Shown in pieces: positions 31,138 through 43,500 of a stretch of DNA of 64,000 nucleotides. Source of the DNA: Parietaria judaica (taxonomy: Eukaryota > Streptophyta > Magnoliopsida > Rosales > Urticaceae); assembly GCA_954871525.1 (NCBI GenBank), contig OX940869.1, positions 13,539,001-13,603,000 of the forward strand, given 5' to 3'. The position numbers and the translations under genes are program-made. The notes beneath the pieces were generated by a model. It saw only the letters and a list, made by a program, of their open reading frames with translations, searched no databases and was not told the origin of the DNA. Position 1 is the stretch's first letter. Each line of letters starts with the position of its first letter.

Positions 31138-32950
31138 AAAAGCTTACTTCATATTTTAATCGTATTCCAAATATATAGTTAGAAGAATATTTGGGATGAA
31201 TAGGGAATTATTGCAGTAATTATAGTATAATGAAGTTTATTAGAATATTTTTACCCGACTTAGACAGATCTAGGCAACCGTGTCAGAATAACTACAAAAA
31301 AAAAAAAAAAAAAGATGCTATGATACGTCAAATTTTTTATTGGATTACTAATTCATAGTAAAACACGTTCACAAATATTTTTGGAAAACATGAGGTTTCA
31401 TTTTAGTGTTTTAGTAAGTAAATTCAATTTACGGTTTGAAATGGCTAGGGTACACGTATTCTAACTTCACTGTTCACTCTTCAGGTGAAGTAGGTGTTTA
31501 ATTGGAGCACTGGTTTAAGTTTTTGTGAGTATACTTGGCGATAACTAGTTTTTTTTCAAGGTTCGCGGAAAGTTATCTGTTATCATTTATAATCATTATC
31601 GTTTTTGAATTCTCGATTTGACATCATTTGTTCAATTCTAGATTTGACATCATTCAGATGAGATCAATAATTATGGAAGATGGCGACCGAAGCCTTCGAC
31701 CATTACGCTAGAGCTCTGATAATTAAGAAGAATCTACGGATTTGGTACAACCTTATAAATAAGTTACCGAATGCAAATTTATTGTTATGATTATTATTTT
31801 AAATAATCTCATTCATTTAGCATGTTATAGTTTACATAGTTCTATAAATTACTTATTTTTTCCCAAAACAAAAATTGTCGACCGGATAGAGTAAATAGTA
31901 AGTAAATTGTGGATCGGACGAAGCTACGGCGACCACGGCCGGCTATGAGCATGATCAGGGATGATTTGCGTAGCTAAGACGATTTTTCAACCTACTGCGA
32001 TTTTTATTGCCTTTGGTCTCTATAGTTGTTTATATGGAAAAAGAATGAGGACTTGTAATCAATAATGAAATAGTCAAGAAGTCAAACTCATGCTTATTTT
32101 TTCCCCAAAACCAATGCTAAATTCATATCAATGTATTCCATCCTAATACTTTATAGTATTCAATTCAAATTACTTTTGGTTCCATATCTACAAAAGTGAT
32201 AGTATCTTGCAACAAATTTTAGATGATTTGAGGGAGAATTTCGTAGTAAACTTTTGTCTGCCATTGATTATGAAGGAAAAGAAAAACAAATACTTAAATT
32301 TATGATAAAAGAAATATTTACGAAAAATGTATACAAAGTTTGGTTAACTGAGTCATGTATGTAATTTTTTTTATTTTTTATTTTGTTTTGGAAAAAATAT
32401 ACAAAGTCAAGAAAACTGGAGCGGCATTGTATTTGTATATATGCCGCCAAGGTTTCCTAACATATTTTTGTCGCTAAAAATAAACATTTTCTGATTTTGT
32501 ATAATTTTGCCGTTGATTTTTTTATTATTGATTTTTTTTATTATTATATACATGCTCTTCAGACCAAATTTTATCTACTTTTGGAGAAAAACTCCACTGA
32601 TAAAATGTGAAATTGTCCAATTGAATAGATCTTCTAATTGATCTGATTCTCTTTATGAAAATTATAATAATTGATTACTAGCCCTGCAATTATCTTATAT
32701 TCAATGATTATGTATTAAAGTTACTGCATTATAGGATAGAGTTCAGTCATATATTCTTATCTCATACTATTGATGTACATTGATTTGAGATGATCACTTC
32801 GTCCAAATATATATAATAAAATAAAAAGTATGGTAATTTATTAATATTAAGAGGGTACGAAATTTACCAACAAATTCCACTCTATAATCTGTTGGTAATC
32901 ATTTGGCTAAAAATAGCTTGTCCTCGTTGCCACGTGGCTCTCTAAAACAT
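30999..32950. other. AT-rich spacer with two poly(A) tracts
   Basis: No gene seen. A run of 34 A (31102-31135), preceded by a GC-rich stretch with a CCCGTACGGG palindrome (about 31048-31057), could be a retroposon tail. A second run of about 18 A lies near 31296-31313. Confidence 0.5.
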
Positions 32951-32963
32951 CACTAGTAAAAAC
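32951..32963 (+). repeat. Left terminal inverted repeat of CACTA element
   Basis: CACTAGTAAAAAC; 10 of the first 13 bases match the inverted right end. The target duplication CAT lies immediately left. Confidence 0.88.
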
Positions 32964-34090
32964 TGATTTTTAGAAACTATATTTTCACCCACTGAATAAG
33001 TAGTTTCTATAAATTTGTTATAGACACTGATTTTGAAGATATATCAGTTGCTAAAAATTCAGTAGAACTATTTACTATACGTAACTTTGGCAGCTGATTT
33101 CGGACTTTAAGCAACTGATAATTAGTGCTGAAATTTTTGAATTTTAGCAACAGATCTTTTAGTTTCTAAAACATTAAAATCAGTTGACGATCATTATGTT
33201 CGACGGAAAATTTCAACTTCCGACAAGAGTTTTTTATATTGATTTTTCAGTTTCTAAAAATAATTTTTAGAGGTTCGGCCACTGAATATTCAGTAGGTGT
33301 ATATCTAAAATCAGTTACCATAGCCGTTATTTGTATCAACTGCTTAATTTATCATGAGCAACCAAGTTTTCAGTGGCTAAAAACTTATTTATAACGTTAT
33401 ATTTGAATTCCGACAAGAGTTCTTTCTACTGGTTTATCAGTTACTAAAAATATTTTTTAGATTTTTGGCCACTTAAATTTCAGTAGGTACACAACTATAA
33501 TCAGTTGCCGTTGCGTTAACTTTTAATCACAGATTAATAATTCATTTGCAACAAATTTTTCAGTGGTTGAAAAATAAAACTCAACGTTTTTATTTTTATT
33601 TTCCGGCAATAGGTTTTTTTACTAATAAATCAGTTTAAAAAAATTATTTTTAAACTTTTGGACACTGAATTGTTAGGATTTATTTTGTAGACTATCAGTT
33701 GCCAATAATTTTTTCAGGTTTTTGTATAATTTTGTCATTTTCATAATAACAAATGTCGTTTTTAATCATGTTGTTTTATTTTGGGACTCTTTTTTTTAGA
33801 GATTTGGGACTTTTTTTTCCTTCGTTCTTTTTCGTTTTTAATCATTTTTCATTTTTCGGCAAGAAATTTTTTTTTACTGATTAATCAGTTTTCAATAATG
33901 GTTTTTAGACTTTTGGACACACAATATTCAGTAGGCATATACCAGTATCAGTTGCCGATAGTTGTAACTTTTAATAAGTGCTTAATCAATAATTAGCAAC
34001 TGATATTTTGGTGGCTGATTATATAAATTTCATTTTTGTACTTTTAACAACTGTTTATTTAGTCAGTAAGAGTCTAAAATCAGTTGATAA
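32960..34090. repeat. Left subterminal repeat region of CACTA element
   Basis: Many direct and inverted copies of a motif around ACTGATTTTTAG, CAGTTGCTAAAAA and CAGTTTCTAAAAA, each within a few dozen bases of the next. This arrangement is typical of TnpA-binding subterminal repeats. No reading frame. Confidence 0.75.
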
Positions 34091-34136
34091 AAACTATAAA
34101 TGCGCGAGAATCTTCAAAATTAATCAACGAAATCAA

Positions 34137-34200
34137 AACGGTGTAGTGGTTACGAGTATAATGTGACACTTAAAATCCAAGAGGTGTCACGAGTGAATGT
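34137..34200 (+). repeat. tRNA-derived SINE-like fragment
   Basis: GTGTAGTGGTTACGAG resembles a Pol III A box and CAAGAGGTGTCACGAGTG about 35 bp on resembles the B-box part of plant tRNA-derived SINEs, though the B box itself is damaged. Short and degenerate. Confidence 0.3.
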
Positions 34201-34460
34201 GGTAATAAATATAACGCCGACATCATTGATAATGGAAAAAAATTATGATAATTTTCTACGTGACTAATTTACAAACGTAACGGTACGTTTCAGATATGAT
34301 ACCATTGATTAATAGATCATAATAGAGATCGTTATAGTGAATTATAACAATAACGATAACGATAGTGATTATCCATATACTTATAAAATCATGTACTATA
34401 AAGTATGAAGTAGTATTAATTATCATTAATGCTTTAATATAGTGTATGCAATACACATAC

Positions 34461-34660
34461 AGTAGAATCTCGGTAAATCAATATTAATACTTTTGTAAGT
34501 CCCGACTCTAACTATCGTTAAATCAATACTCGATAAAATAATATTTTTGTATGGTTCCGATTCTAACTAGCATGACTAAATTTTATCTCAATAAATAATA
34601 AACTCGACAATATAATAGAATTATCCGGTCTTAATAATACTAATTTATAGAGGTTTGTAC
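34461..34660. repeat. MITE-like fragment with degenerate inverted ends
   Basis: The left end AGTAGAATCTCGGTAAATCAA and the inverted right end (CTAATTTATAGAGGTTTGTAC) resemble each other and the better-kept ends of 63263-63673. A (TA)n run follows at about 34747-34778. Confidence 0.45.
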
Positions 34661-34747
34661 ACTAATGTAACAACTATAATTATATTATATTTTACGATGC
34701 ACATGATGGAGTACATAGTATGTATACTATATATTTTTAAGTTTGTA

Positions 34748-34781
<34 letters not shown>

Positions 34782-35757
34782 TACACATAAATTATTTTTT
34801 GGATTAGTTTAACATATAAATTAAGAGCATTATGCAACTTTTTGACCATTAGATATATTTGTCACAATCTATCATAAAAATAGAATATATTGCGGTAAGC
34901 TAGATTAAAAAAATATTCAATAAAATATTGGCTTTAATATTGAATGCGATTAATTTCTTTTAATCAATACCCCTAATCAATATTCAATATTCAATATATT
35001 ACGGTAATCAATATCGAATCAATCTCCTTAATCAATATTAATTTCTTTTAATAATAATAATGAAATATTGGCTCCCTCCCAACTCCCGCGCTTCTGAAAA
35101 TAAAATATTTGCTTCCTCCCGCCCTTTTAAAAATAAAATATTGGAAGTCCCTATTATTATGCACGCTCCCACCCACGTCGTTACCTATTCTCCCTATTAT
35201 TCCTGACTTCTCTGGTTGCACCATCTCGCTTGAAAATTATATATCAGTTTGCATTCTTTTTGTTTTGGCTATAAATGCAACTAATCGTCGATGGTACTTT
35301 CTGGGTTTTGTCGTTTTTCCTCTGCATTAGGCCTTTTGAATTTCGTTCTAAGAATGTATTAGCAAATGGCAAAAGCCAATCATGCCAAGCAACTTTAATT
35401 CCATTATAATAAAAAAATCCCAATTTTGTCTGTTTCTACAAATGGTATCATTCTCTAATTTGATAGCAAATTTCAACGTGGCTGCACTTTATTTGTATTT
35501 TTGTAGCTACAGTATAGTGTATCATGATTGAATCATACTAAGGTATCATTGGATGCAAGTATGTCTAAAATTTTATCTCTTTTGTATCACGTAATGTACG
35601 ATCCTCTGTTTGTTTGTTTATTGCCTTTGTTATTAACAATCTTTTCTATTATGGTATATCACGTAATAATGTAGCGTCCTCTGTTTGTTTAAGTTTTGGG
35701 CTCCACGAGATTTTTTTTATTAATGTTATTATGGTTAATTTCAGAATTGAAATCACA

Positions 35758-37333
35758 ATGAAGAGAAAGAGAAGCAAGACCACTCGTGACCCGAATCATG
35801 TAAGAGGACGCTCTAGTGATGATCATAGAGCATGTAGCCCGGAAGATAATAACGATACAGGTATATACATTTAAAATAATTTTTTGCTGCATTATTTAAT
35901 TTTTTGTATAACCAATTGATTGATGTATTTCAGAAAAACGCCAAACTCGTGGTCCGGCATTGAATCTGGAACTGGATAAGTTATTGAAAAAACAGCCCGA
36001 GGGTACTCTAATGAGGGTGTTTCCTGACCAAAACAACGTAAAATTTGTGGGACCTACTGCTACTCTCTTCGCCATAGAATGTGGCATAATCATGAGACAA
36101 AATATATTGCCAGGCGTACATAGGTGGTCCCTTGTGCCGAAGGCGAATAAAGATCTCATGGTTAAGCGCTTGGCTGTAAGTTTTCATACTAAGACTCTTT
36201 ATATAATTGATACATTTTGTTACTAATATTAATATTATGATGTTTGTGTTTTAACAGACTAAGTTTAGAATCAAACTGAAGGATGTAAAATTCATGAAAT
36301 ATGTATATCGTCAGCTTCATGACCAATGGAAGCAAACAAGGTCTAGTTTCAAAAAATACTGGAAAAAAAATGGTGGTCAATCCAACAAAACCGTAGCTAG
36401 ATCAAAGATTGATCCGCGATGTGCTTCCACACAGGATTGGAATGCCTTTTGTGATTACTGGGAGCTCGATAAAACTGAGGTAATTCTTAACATTGTTAGT
36501 GTGTTTACTCTATTACTATTGTTACATTATTTTTGTTGTCATTTTTAGGTATATTCCAAGAAAATGTCCGTGAACCGAAAAAGTGATAATTATATTCAAA
36601 GTCGGAGTGGGTCTAGAAATCTCTCGGATCATTATTATCGTATGATGGTAAGCTATTATATTTATGATCAATTTCAATTGAAATGAAAAAATTCGATACT
36701 GACGTGGTTCAAATTTATGTAGCGTGAAAATGGCAATGTTGCTCCAAGTCCGCTCCAAGTTTATCATAAAATGCATTACAACAACGGTTGGTTGACTTCT
36801 GCGGCAGAAAACGAATATGTAAGTGACTTCGATGCGTGTTGTTTATTGTCATTGCTCATTATTTTTAACTTGAACATTAATTTACATTGGTTCAGGATCG
36901 CATCGTCAAGCATCGAGATGCCGCTATAGATGCACTGCCAGAGGGTACTGAGCTTACACCTGAGCTAAATCGAGAAATAGAAACAAATTCAGTGCGGAGT
37001 ATTCGCGGTAAAGAGAAAACAAAAAAATCAGGTTGGGATACCGGTTTTGGGCCTACTTTGAACAAAAGGGATCAACTTGATGTGGCGACATCCGGAAATG
37101 GCGGTCAAGACTCCGATGATATGCAAAAGGAGTTCGACAGATTGAAAGCGAAGTTACGTCGCTCGGAACATAGAGCGAAGCAATTCGAAGAGTGTTTGCG
37201 TGAGTTAAATCCAACTTTTAAGTTTTCGACTTCGACTTCGAATTCTACTTCGACTTCGACTTCGACTTTGAGTGCGTCTTCGGCGGCGAATGAGGAAAGT
37301 AACGGCTCTGAAAGTTCAAGCTCTTCTATCTAG
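35758..37333 (+). CDS. TnpA-like protein of CACTA element (plant transposase_24 type), intact
   Basis: Six exons by splice signals: 35758-35860, 35934-36175, 36258-36479, 36549-36647, 36723-36818, 36896-37333. All introns are GT-AG, 69-82 bp, and the frame holds through 1200 coding bases (399 residues plus TAG) with no stop. The protein opens with a basic MKRKRSKTT stretch. The central region (LPGVHRWSLVPKANKDLM ... HDQWKQTRSSFKKYWKK ... DWNAFCDYWELDKTE) is the Ptta/En-Spm transposase_24 pattern. A coiled coil (about residues 325-360) and a Ser/Thr-rich tail (STSTSNSTSTSTSTLS) follow. In En/Spm, TnpA binds subterminal repeats and brings the ends together. Openness of every exon suggests recent activity or selection. 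Start choice: the first ATG after an AG acceptor-like site at 35744. Confidence 0.82.
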
Positions 37334-37559
37334 CTTTATTTATTATGTTATCTATGTTAGATGTGATGTGTGTTCGGTTAAATTTTCAAGTTTTTTGGAC
37401 AAAATTTTTATGTTTAATGAATGTCTCTATTTTGACAATCTGTTAATTTTTTTGTTCTTTACGATAGCAAAGGAAAAAGTCTATAAAATCATCATATTAT
37501 TGTTTATAAAAATTGATTGTTTAATTATGATAAATAGGCAATTAGACAATTGAATATTC

Positions 37560-38090
37560 AGATTTCAATTATCCATAAAAAAAGTTTTAGAAACTGATTA
37601 ATCGGTTGTTACTGAATAGTATATAAAAGGGCTTAAAACTGATTTTTCAGTTGTCAATACAAAAATCTGTACTTTTGGAAACTGATTTTTCAGTTTCTGT
37701 AGTGCATATCGGAAAGTTCTTAAACCTGATTTTTCAGTTGTTAATTGCAACTTTCCGACGAAAAAATGGCCGGTATTTTTTTAATTTCGGAAATTGATTT
37801 TTCAGTTGCAAATGTGCACATCGGAAAAAATTTTCGAAACTGATAATTCAGTTACTGATTATCTTTCTCCGGCGAAAAAATGGCCGGAAACTTTTACTTT
37901 TGGAGAGTGATTTTTTAGTTTCCCTCAGTTGCCAAAAGCACGAATAGCAACTAAAATATTTCAGTTGTAAAATATAGCATTTGCCACAAGGTATTACTAA
38001 CTAAAATTAGGAAGTGATTTGTCAGTGTCAAAAACGTTTTAACAACTGATTATGAATTTAAAACAACTGATTTAACAGTTGATGAAAACG
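37560..38090. repeat. Right subterminal repeat region of CACTA element
   Basis: At least six copies of an (A)AACTGATTTTTCAGTTT-type palindrome or its halves, mirroring the left side. Confidence 0.75.
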
Positions 38091-38092
38091 TT

Positions 38093-38105
38093 ATTTCTAC
38101 TAGTG
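38093..38105 (-). repeat. Right terminal inverted repeat of CACTA element
   Basis: The minus strand reads CACTAGTAGAAAT. The CAT duplication follows at 38106-38108. Confidence 0.88.
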
Positions 38106-38108
38106 CAT

Positions 38109-40488
38109 GAAAATTTAAAGACCTAATGCAAGAGATTTACTATTAATCAAGAGTTAAGTTATCATTTTGGCTGCTAAAATAGTTGTTGTTATTGATGAAT
38201 TAATTGTGTAGTAACAGATTTATCGATGGAAAAGATATAAAATTTCAGGTTATCGTAATTGAAACTTATTGATGGATTAATCGGTTATCGTCATTGAAAC
38301 TTATTGTTGGATTTATCGATGAAAAAGATATAAAATATTTTTCATGCATATTTATGCTCAATTTTAGTAGTGTCCAAAATACCAACATTATAATATAATA
38401 TCATAATACTTGTTAGACTAACTAACATAAGTAAACAAAGTCTAAAACACAAACATAGAGGCAGTAGTTTTACTTAAAGGCATAATTATTTTCCTTCATA
38501 GAGAGGTATAATGTGCCCTTGCACCGTCTATACTCATCTTCCTACAATGATATACCTCAACCAAATTTTCAAATTTCCTAGTAAGTTTGTCGATTTTCAA
38601 CAATTTACTCACAAAAAATTTCGAGAAAAGTAGCTGGATTTTCGGTAGTATTTCCACGGGAAAGTATAAAGGAAAAGAGAAAAAAAAATTAATCACCATG
38701 AAAACGTAAAATAGCGATGGAATATCGAAAAAACTTGATCCTTGCTATGATTAAGTATAGCATCAAACTCGAACAAAACTCATATCCCTTTAGAAAAAAA
38801 AATCTAAATAAAATTAACCACATCCAATATCTCAATGAAGAGGACTCATGCCTCGAATTTATAATGTAACTTTGATTAATAATGCCACTTCCAAAAAAAT
38901 TTAACAAGCTATGCAATAACAACGGCATGAATAAGCAAGAGACAACATATAATATGAAAATATAAAATAGCATCAATAGTGTTCTTACTTTTTCTAGTAC
39001 ATAAAACATTGCTTGCTTATTAATATAAGCGTGCTTTGCATACCGGTATCGTGGGTAATTTATATGATTAAGTATTAAGGTGACCTAAATGGTTGAAGAA
39101 TATATTAGAAAATAAAAACTAACGAAAAATTATAATTTAACATTTTGAGAAGGAACCATGATAGCGAGATGTGCTTTGCATATCTATCTAGAAAATTAAC
39201 ATTAATACTTATTCTCTGCTTTTAATTTAGGCAAATGCCAAATAATTATGAGTAATATAATTGTGACAACTTTCATATTTCCATTTGACATTTAATGACA
39301 CGTAATTCTTCCAAGTATGAAATACATGAACACATGTACGAAAGTTTTGTTATTCCAGCTTTTGTTCAGACTAAAATATCGATGTGCTGTACAAGCAAAT
39401 TTATTTTATAATAATACTACTCGACTATTTAGTAATATATATATATATATATATATATTTTGAAGTGACTTTCGTGGTATGAATATTTACATTTAATGGA
39501 ATATAATTAAGGTATTTAGGCAAATAATTTTTTTCCCATTTGCAAAATAGTAAATTACCATGAAAAAATAGAGATTTCGTCTCTACTTTCCTTAATTAAA
39601 TAGACAAAAGATTAGGCCAATTATTATATAATTAATTATGAATTCAAAGTCATGGAATCGAATATTCGAATGTCCAGATTAAAATCATGGAATGGGTTCT
39701 CATCGCAGTTAATTAGTCCAATTCTGGTAAGATCAATAATTCCTATTTAGAATCCCGAATTTTTTTCAACAAATATACATATATATACTAATACCACTAT
39801 AAGAGGTCAAAGCTTACAAATTTCTTGTCATTAAACGATAGATACGCCAAAATCCAAATTGAAAGACGATTAATCATATTATTAATCCCCTATAGTAATT
39901 AACACATACGCCTCCCTTGAACTTTTCTCATGGTGCACTTTACCACTTGAACTTTCAAAAGTAGCAAATTGCCCCTATGCTACACTTGAAAAGATATTGA
40001 AAATCGTTCACACGTGCACATTAAATAGCTAAGTTTAAAATGTTTTCGTCAATTATATTGTTTTTTCCATTACGTTGGACTTTTGACCCTTTTTACTTGC
40101 TTCCTAACAATTTTATAATCTAGTGCATCGATCTCGTTTGGTAACCAATCGATAAAAATATTTTCAAATAAGTCATGCATTACGCATAAATCAACACTTT
40201 TCTTTTCTTTTTATTATTCGTACGATGGCAATATGCTACCTTACTTTCTGAAAGTTGGTCGATCGCCCAAAGTCCCCAAACATAATATATTCCCGCAATT
40301 ACTGGGCCGAGCCAATCCAGTGGGGTATTTACACTAAAAACTAAAATTCCGAGGCAAAATTGCAAAAATATGAAAATTTCAGTGGGTGCCAATCACTTAA
40401 ATTTTATTTAATCTCTACTTATGTGTTGTGCTGGGCCTAAAACTTGTGTGCGAGACAGTATAACATCTTCCTCTCAAACATTTTTGCC
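38109..40488. other. Intergenic DNA upstream of the P450 gene
   Basis: AT-rich with no gene. It contains short direct repeats (ATTTATCGATG/GAAAAGATATAAAAT, 38215-38340) and a (TA)n run at about 39436-39460. The last few hundred bases are presumably the P450 promoter, but no specific response element can be assigned with confidence. Confidence 0.6.
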
Positions 40489-40496
40489 TATAAATA
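40489..40496 (+). promoter_or_regulatory. TATA box of the CYP735A-like gene
   Basis: TATAAATA, 95 bp before the ATG. It is followed by a CT-rich 5' leader (CTCTCCTTACTCTCCTCACT, about 40507-40526) typical of plant transcripts. The ATG context ACCATGG is favourable. Confidence 0.7.
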
Positions 40497-40583
40497 TAGA
40501 CCTTAACTCTCCTTACTCTCCTCACTCTCTTACAAAAGCCAAAAACACTCGCAAAACTCTCCCTTCTCTCGCCGCCACCAACC

Positions 40584-43500
40584 ATGGGCACAGTGGTCAC
40601 GGCCCTGCTGGCGGTGCTGCTCGGGCTGCTGCTGCGGGTCGGGCACAGCGTGCTGGCCTGCTACTGGCTGACGCCCCGGCGCATCAAGAGGCTGATGGCG
40701 CGGCAAGGCGTGCGTGGTCCCGAGCCCCGCCCGCTCGTCGGCAATATCCTCGACATGTCCGCGCTCGTCAAGAAAGCCACCGCTGACGACATGAAGTCCA
40801 TCACCCACGACATCGTCGCTCGCCTCCTTCCCCATTACGTTGCCTGGTCCAAACAATACGGTATATATACATACACACACGCGCACGTATACGTATACGT
40901 ATGTGTATACATACATAAAGTGTGAGAACTACACCAACCCAAGAGGGTTTTTTAGCCCCCTTAAATCTCCCTTGAATTCTCATGTTTTGACCCTCAAAAC
41001 TCTTGATTTTACACGCTGACTCCTATTGGATTTGTATATTGTTTTGCCAATGTAATATGCGTGTAACACACGTATACACAGTGCCAGCAGAACTACATCA
41101 AAACTTTTCAATGATTGATAAAAAAAAAATGTACTTATATATTCTTAATACTAAGGATACAAATTTCGAGGGTTTAATAATTTGGAAAATTTTGAATATG
41201 TATAATATATAATTTTTTCTAACATTTTAAAAGTTAAATAGATTAAATTTGAACAAAACTGAAAATTTAGGACTACTACACTATTTGCGTATTAGAAAGC
41301 CCCTAAATTTTAACATCTTTTGAAAAATTAACCTCAAATTTTTATTTTTTACCCTTAAGACATTTTTATTTTACTTATTACATAGATACGTGAGGGTGTG
41401 ACAAGATTGATATATATATATTTTTTTTAGGGAAGAGGTTTATATATTGGAACGGGATTGAGCCGAGGATGTGCCTAACAGAGACGGAGCTGATCAAGGA
41501 GCTACTGTCCAAGTACAGCAACATTTCCGGCAAGTCGTGGCTGCAACAACAAGGCTCGAAGCACTTCATCGGCCGCGGCTTGCTCATGGCCAACGGTGAG
41601 GACTGGTACCACCAGCGCCACATCGTCGCGCCCGCCTTCATGGGAGACAAGCTCAAGGTGAAGATTTTTATATAATAATGATTGGCTTTTGTACTGTCCT
41701 ATGAGTGTTGGTTCTTTATTATTGACTTGGTGTGCGTTTTTATTATTACAACTAGAGCTATGCGGGGTATATGGTGGAATGCACTAAGAAGCTGATGGAG
41801 ATGATGGAAAGCCAGGTCCGGTCGGGGCGGGGCGAGCTGGAGATTGGCGAGTACATGAGCCGGCTCACGGCTGACATCATATCTAGGACCGAGTTCGACA
41901 GCAGCTACGAGAAGGGGAAGCAGATATTCCATCTGCTGACAGTTTTGCAGAATCTGTGCGCGCAGGCCAGCCGGCACTTGTGCCTTCCCGGTAGCCGGTA
42001 CGGGAATGTTTGTTACACGTGTCTCTCTTTTTCATCAAATTAAGATTCTCTCTTTTTACCAAAGAAAAAGCATAAATACGTGGTCTTGATTTTTACCGAC
42101 AAATAAGATTCCTCTTAATAAGAACTAGTCATCCAAGACTAATCTCCTACGAGTTTTATAATATTATTCTTATATATATTATTATTATAATGTATAACTT
42201 TTTATCTTATTAAAATCAATAACTAAAAAGCAATGTAAAATTGCATCCGTAAAAATAATCTAAATAAGTATTTGAACTTGTATTGAAAAAATAAAAAGAA
42301 ATGAAATTCCAACCTTTTTCTTCAAGCTTGTTTTTCTAATTAGTTTATTTTCTCATGGCTTGTGAAGGTTCTTTCCGAGCAAGTACAATAGAGAAATAAA
42401 GTCGTTGAAGGGCGAGGTGGAGAGGCTACTAATGGAGATAATACAAAGCCGGCAAGACTGCGTCGAGATCGGAAGAAGCAGTTCGTACGGCAACGACCTC
42501 TTGGGAATGCTTTTGAATGAAATGCAGAAACAAAAGCGGGGAAACGGGTTCGGCCTCAGCTTGCAACTTATCATGGACGAGTGCAAAACCTTCTTTTTCG
42601 CTGGCCACGAAACGACAGCACTTTTGCTGACATGGACCGTCATGCTTCTCGCCAGCAATCCCGAGTGGCAAGATAGGGTTCGACGTGAGGTCAAGCAGGT
42701 TTGTGGCAGCCACGCGCCTTCCGTCGATCACCTCTCCAAACTCACCTTGGTAAGCAATTTATAGCTATATTTTTCACCTTGTTAAGATAAAAACTAATCT
42801 AACTTATTAATCAATCGAGCATTTGAATTTGTATCTTATAAAAACTAATCTAAATTATCAATCAATCGAGTATTTGAATTTGTATCTTTTGAACGAATAC
42901 ATCGAGTGTTTCACAATTCACGTGAATTTAAGGATCTGAATGATCTAAATGAATCACGTTGGCATATGGACTATGAGTTGACATCAATAAACGTGGAATT
43001 TCCCTTTAAGAATTATCCATAAAGCAATTTATATATTTTAAATGTAGAAATATGCACTTTGAAAGTAGGGTGGGCAGGAGAGGAGAAATAGGTCATAAAG
43101 ATTTTTCTAGGGATATTTCCCACTAAGAACTAGTGCTTCCATGTTTTTTAACCTGCCTTTTAGTTTTACCTACTACTACATCCTATTCTAATGGAAAAGA
43201 AGCCTAGGCATGTCGATTATCAATGCATAAAGTAGTACTTCGAACCAAAATACAAGCACCATTCAATAAATTCTATGGTCAAAGAAAATACCAAGTTTTT
43301 TTTTTTAAAAGGTACTATTGACTAATATTATTAAACACTCGCGCATGACTAGATATATTCAGTATAAGAACAAGTAATATTATTGACCACGTTTTATAAG
43401 GTTTGAACCCGGGACCTCTTGTAAGGTATGTAGTGGAGTTACTACTACACAAACAAGCTTAGTTAAGAAAAGATCAACTTTGAACTCGTGCATATAATTT

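Larger units (their letters stand above)
32951..38105 (+). mobile_element. CACTA (En/Spm) DNA transposon carrying only a TnpA-like gene, 5155 bp
   Basis: The element starts CACTAGTAAAAAC and ends with the complement of CACTAGTAGAAAT. It is flanked by the 3-bp duplication CAT (32948-32950 and 38106-38108), as CACTA elements are. Both subterminal regions are packed with AACTGAT-TTTT-CAGTT-type motifs, which in En/Spm are bound by TnpA. Inside is one six-exon gene (35758-37333) with a plant transposase_24-type protein and no sign of the TnpD catalytic transposase. It would therefore need TnpD from elsewhere. A MITE-like and a SINE-like insert sit in the left half. Confidence 0.9.

Noticed and set aside
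32268..32450. Short minus-strand ORF in AT-rich spacer
   Set aside because: Length expected by chance, low complexity, no homology recognised.
38689..39009. Minus-strand ORF of 106 codons, hydrophobic
   Set aside because: AT-rich DNA favours hydrophobic codons; no start context, splice signals or family match.
40530..40916. Minus-strand ORF of 128 codons opposite the P450 start
   Set aside because: It covers the GC-rich exon 1 of a clear P450 gene and has no recognisable domain.
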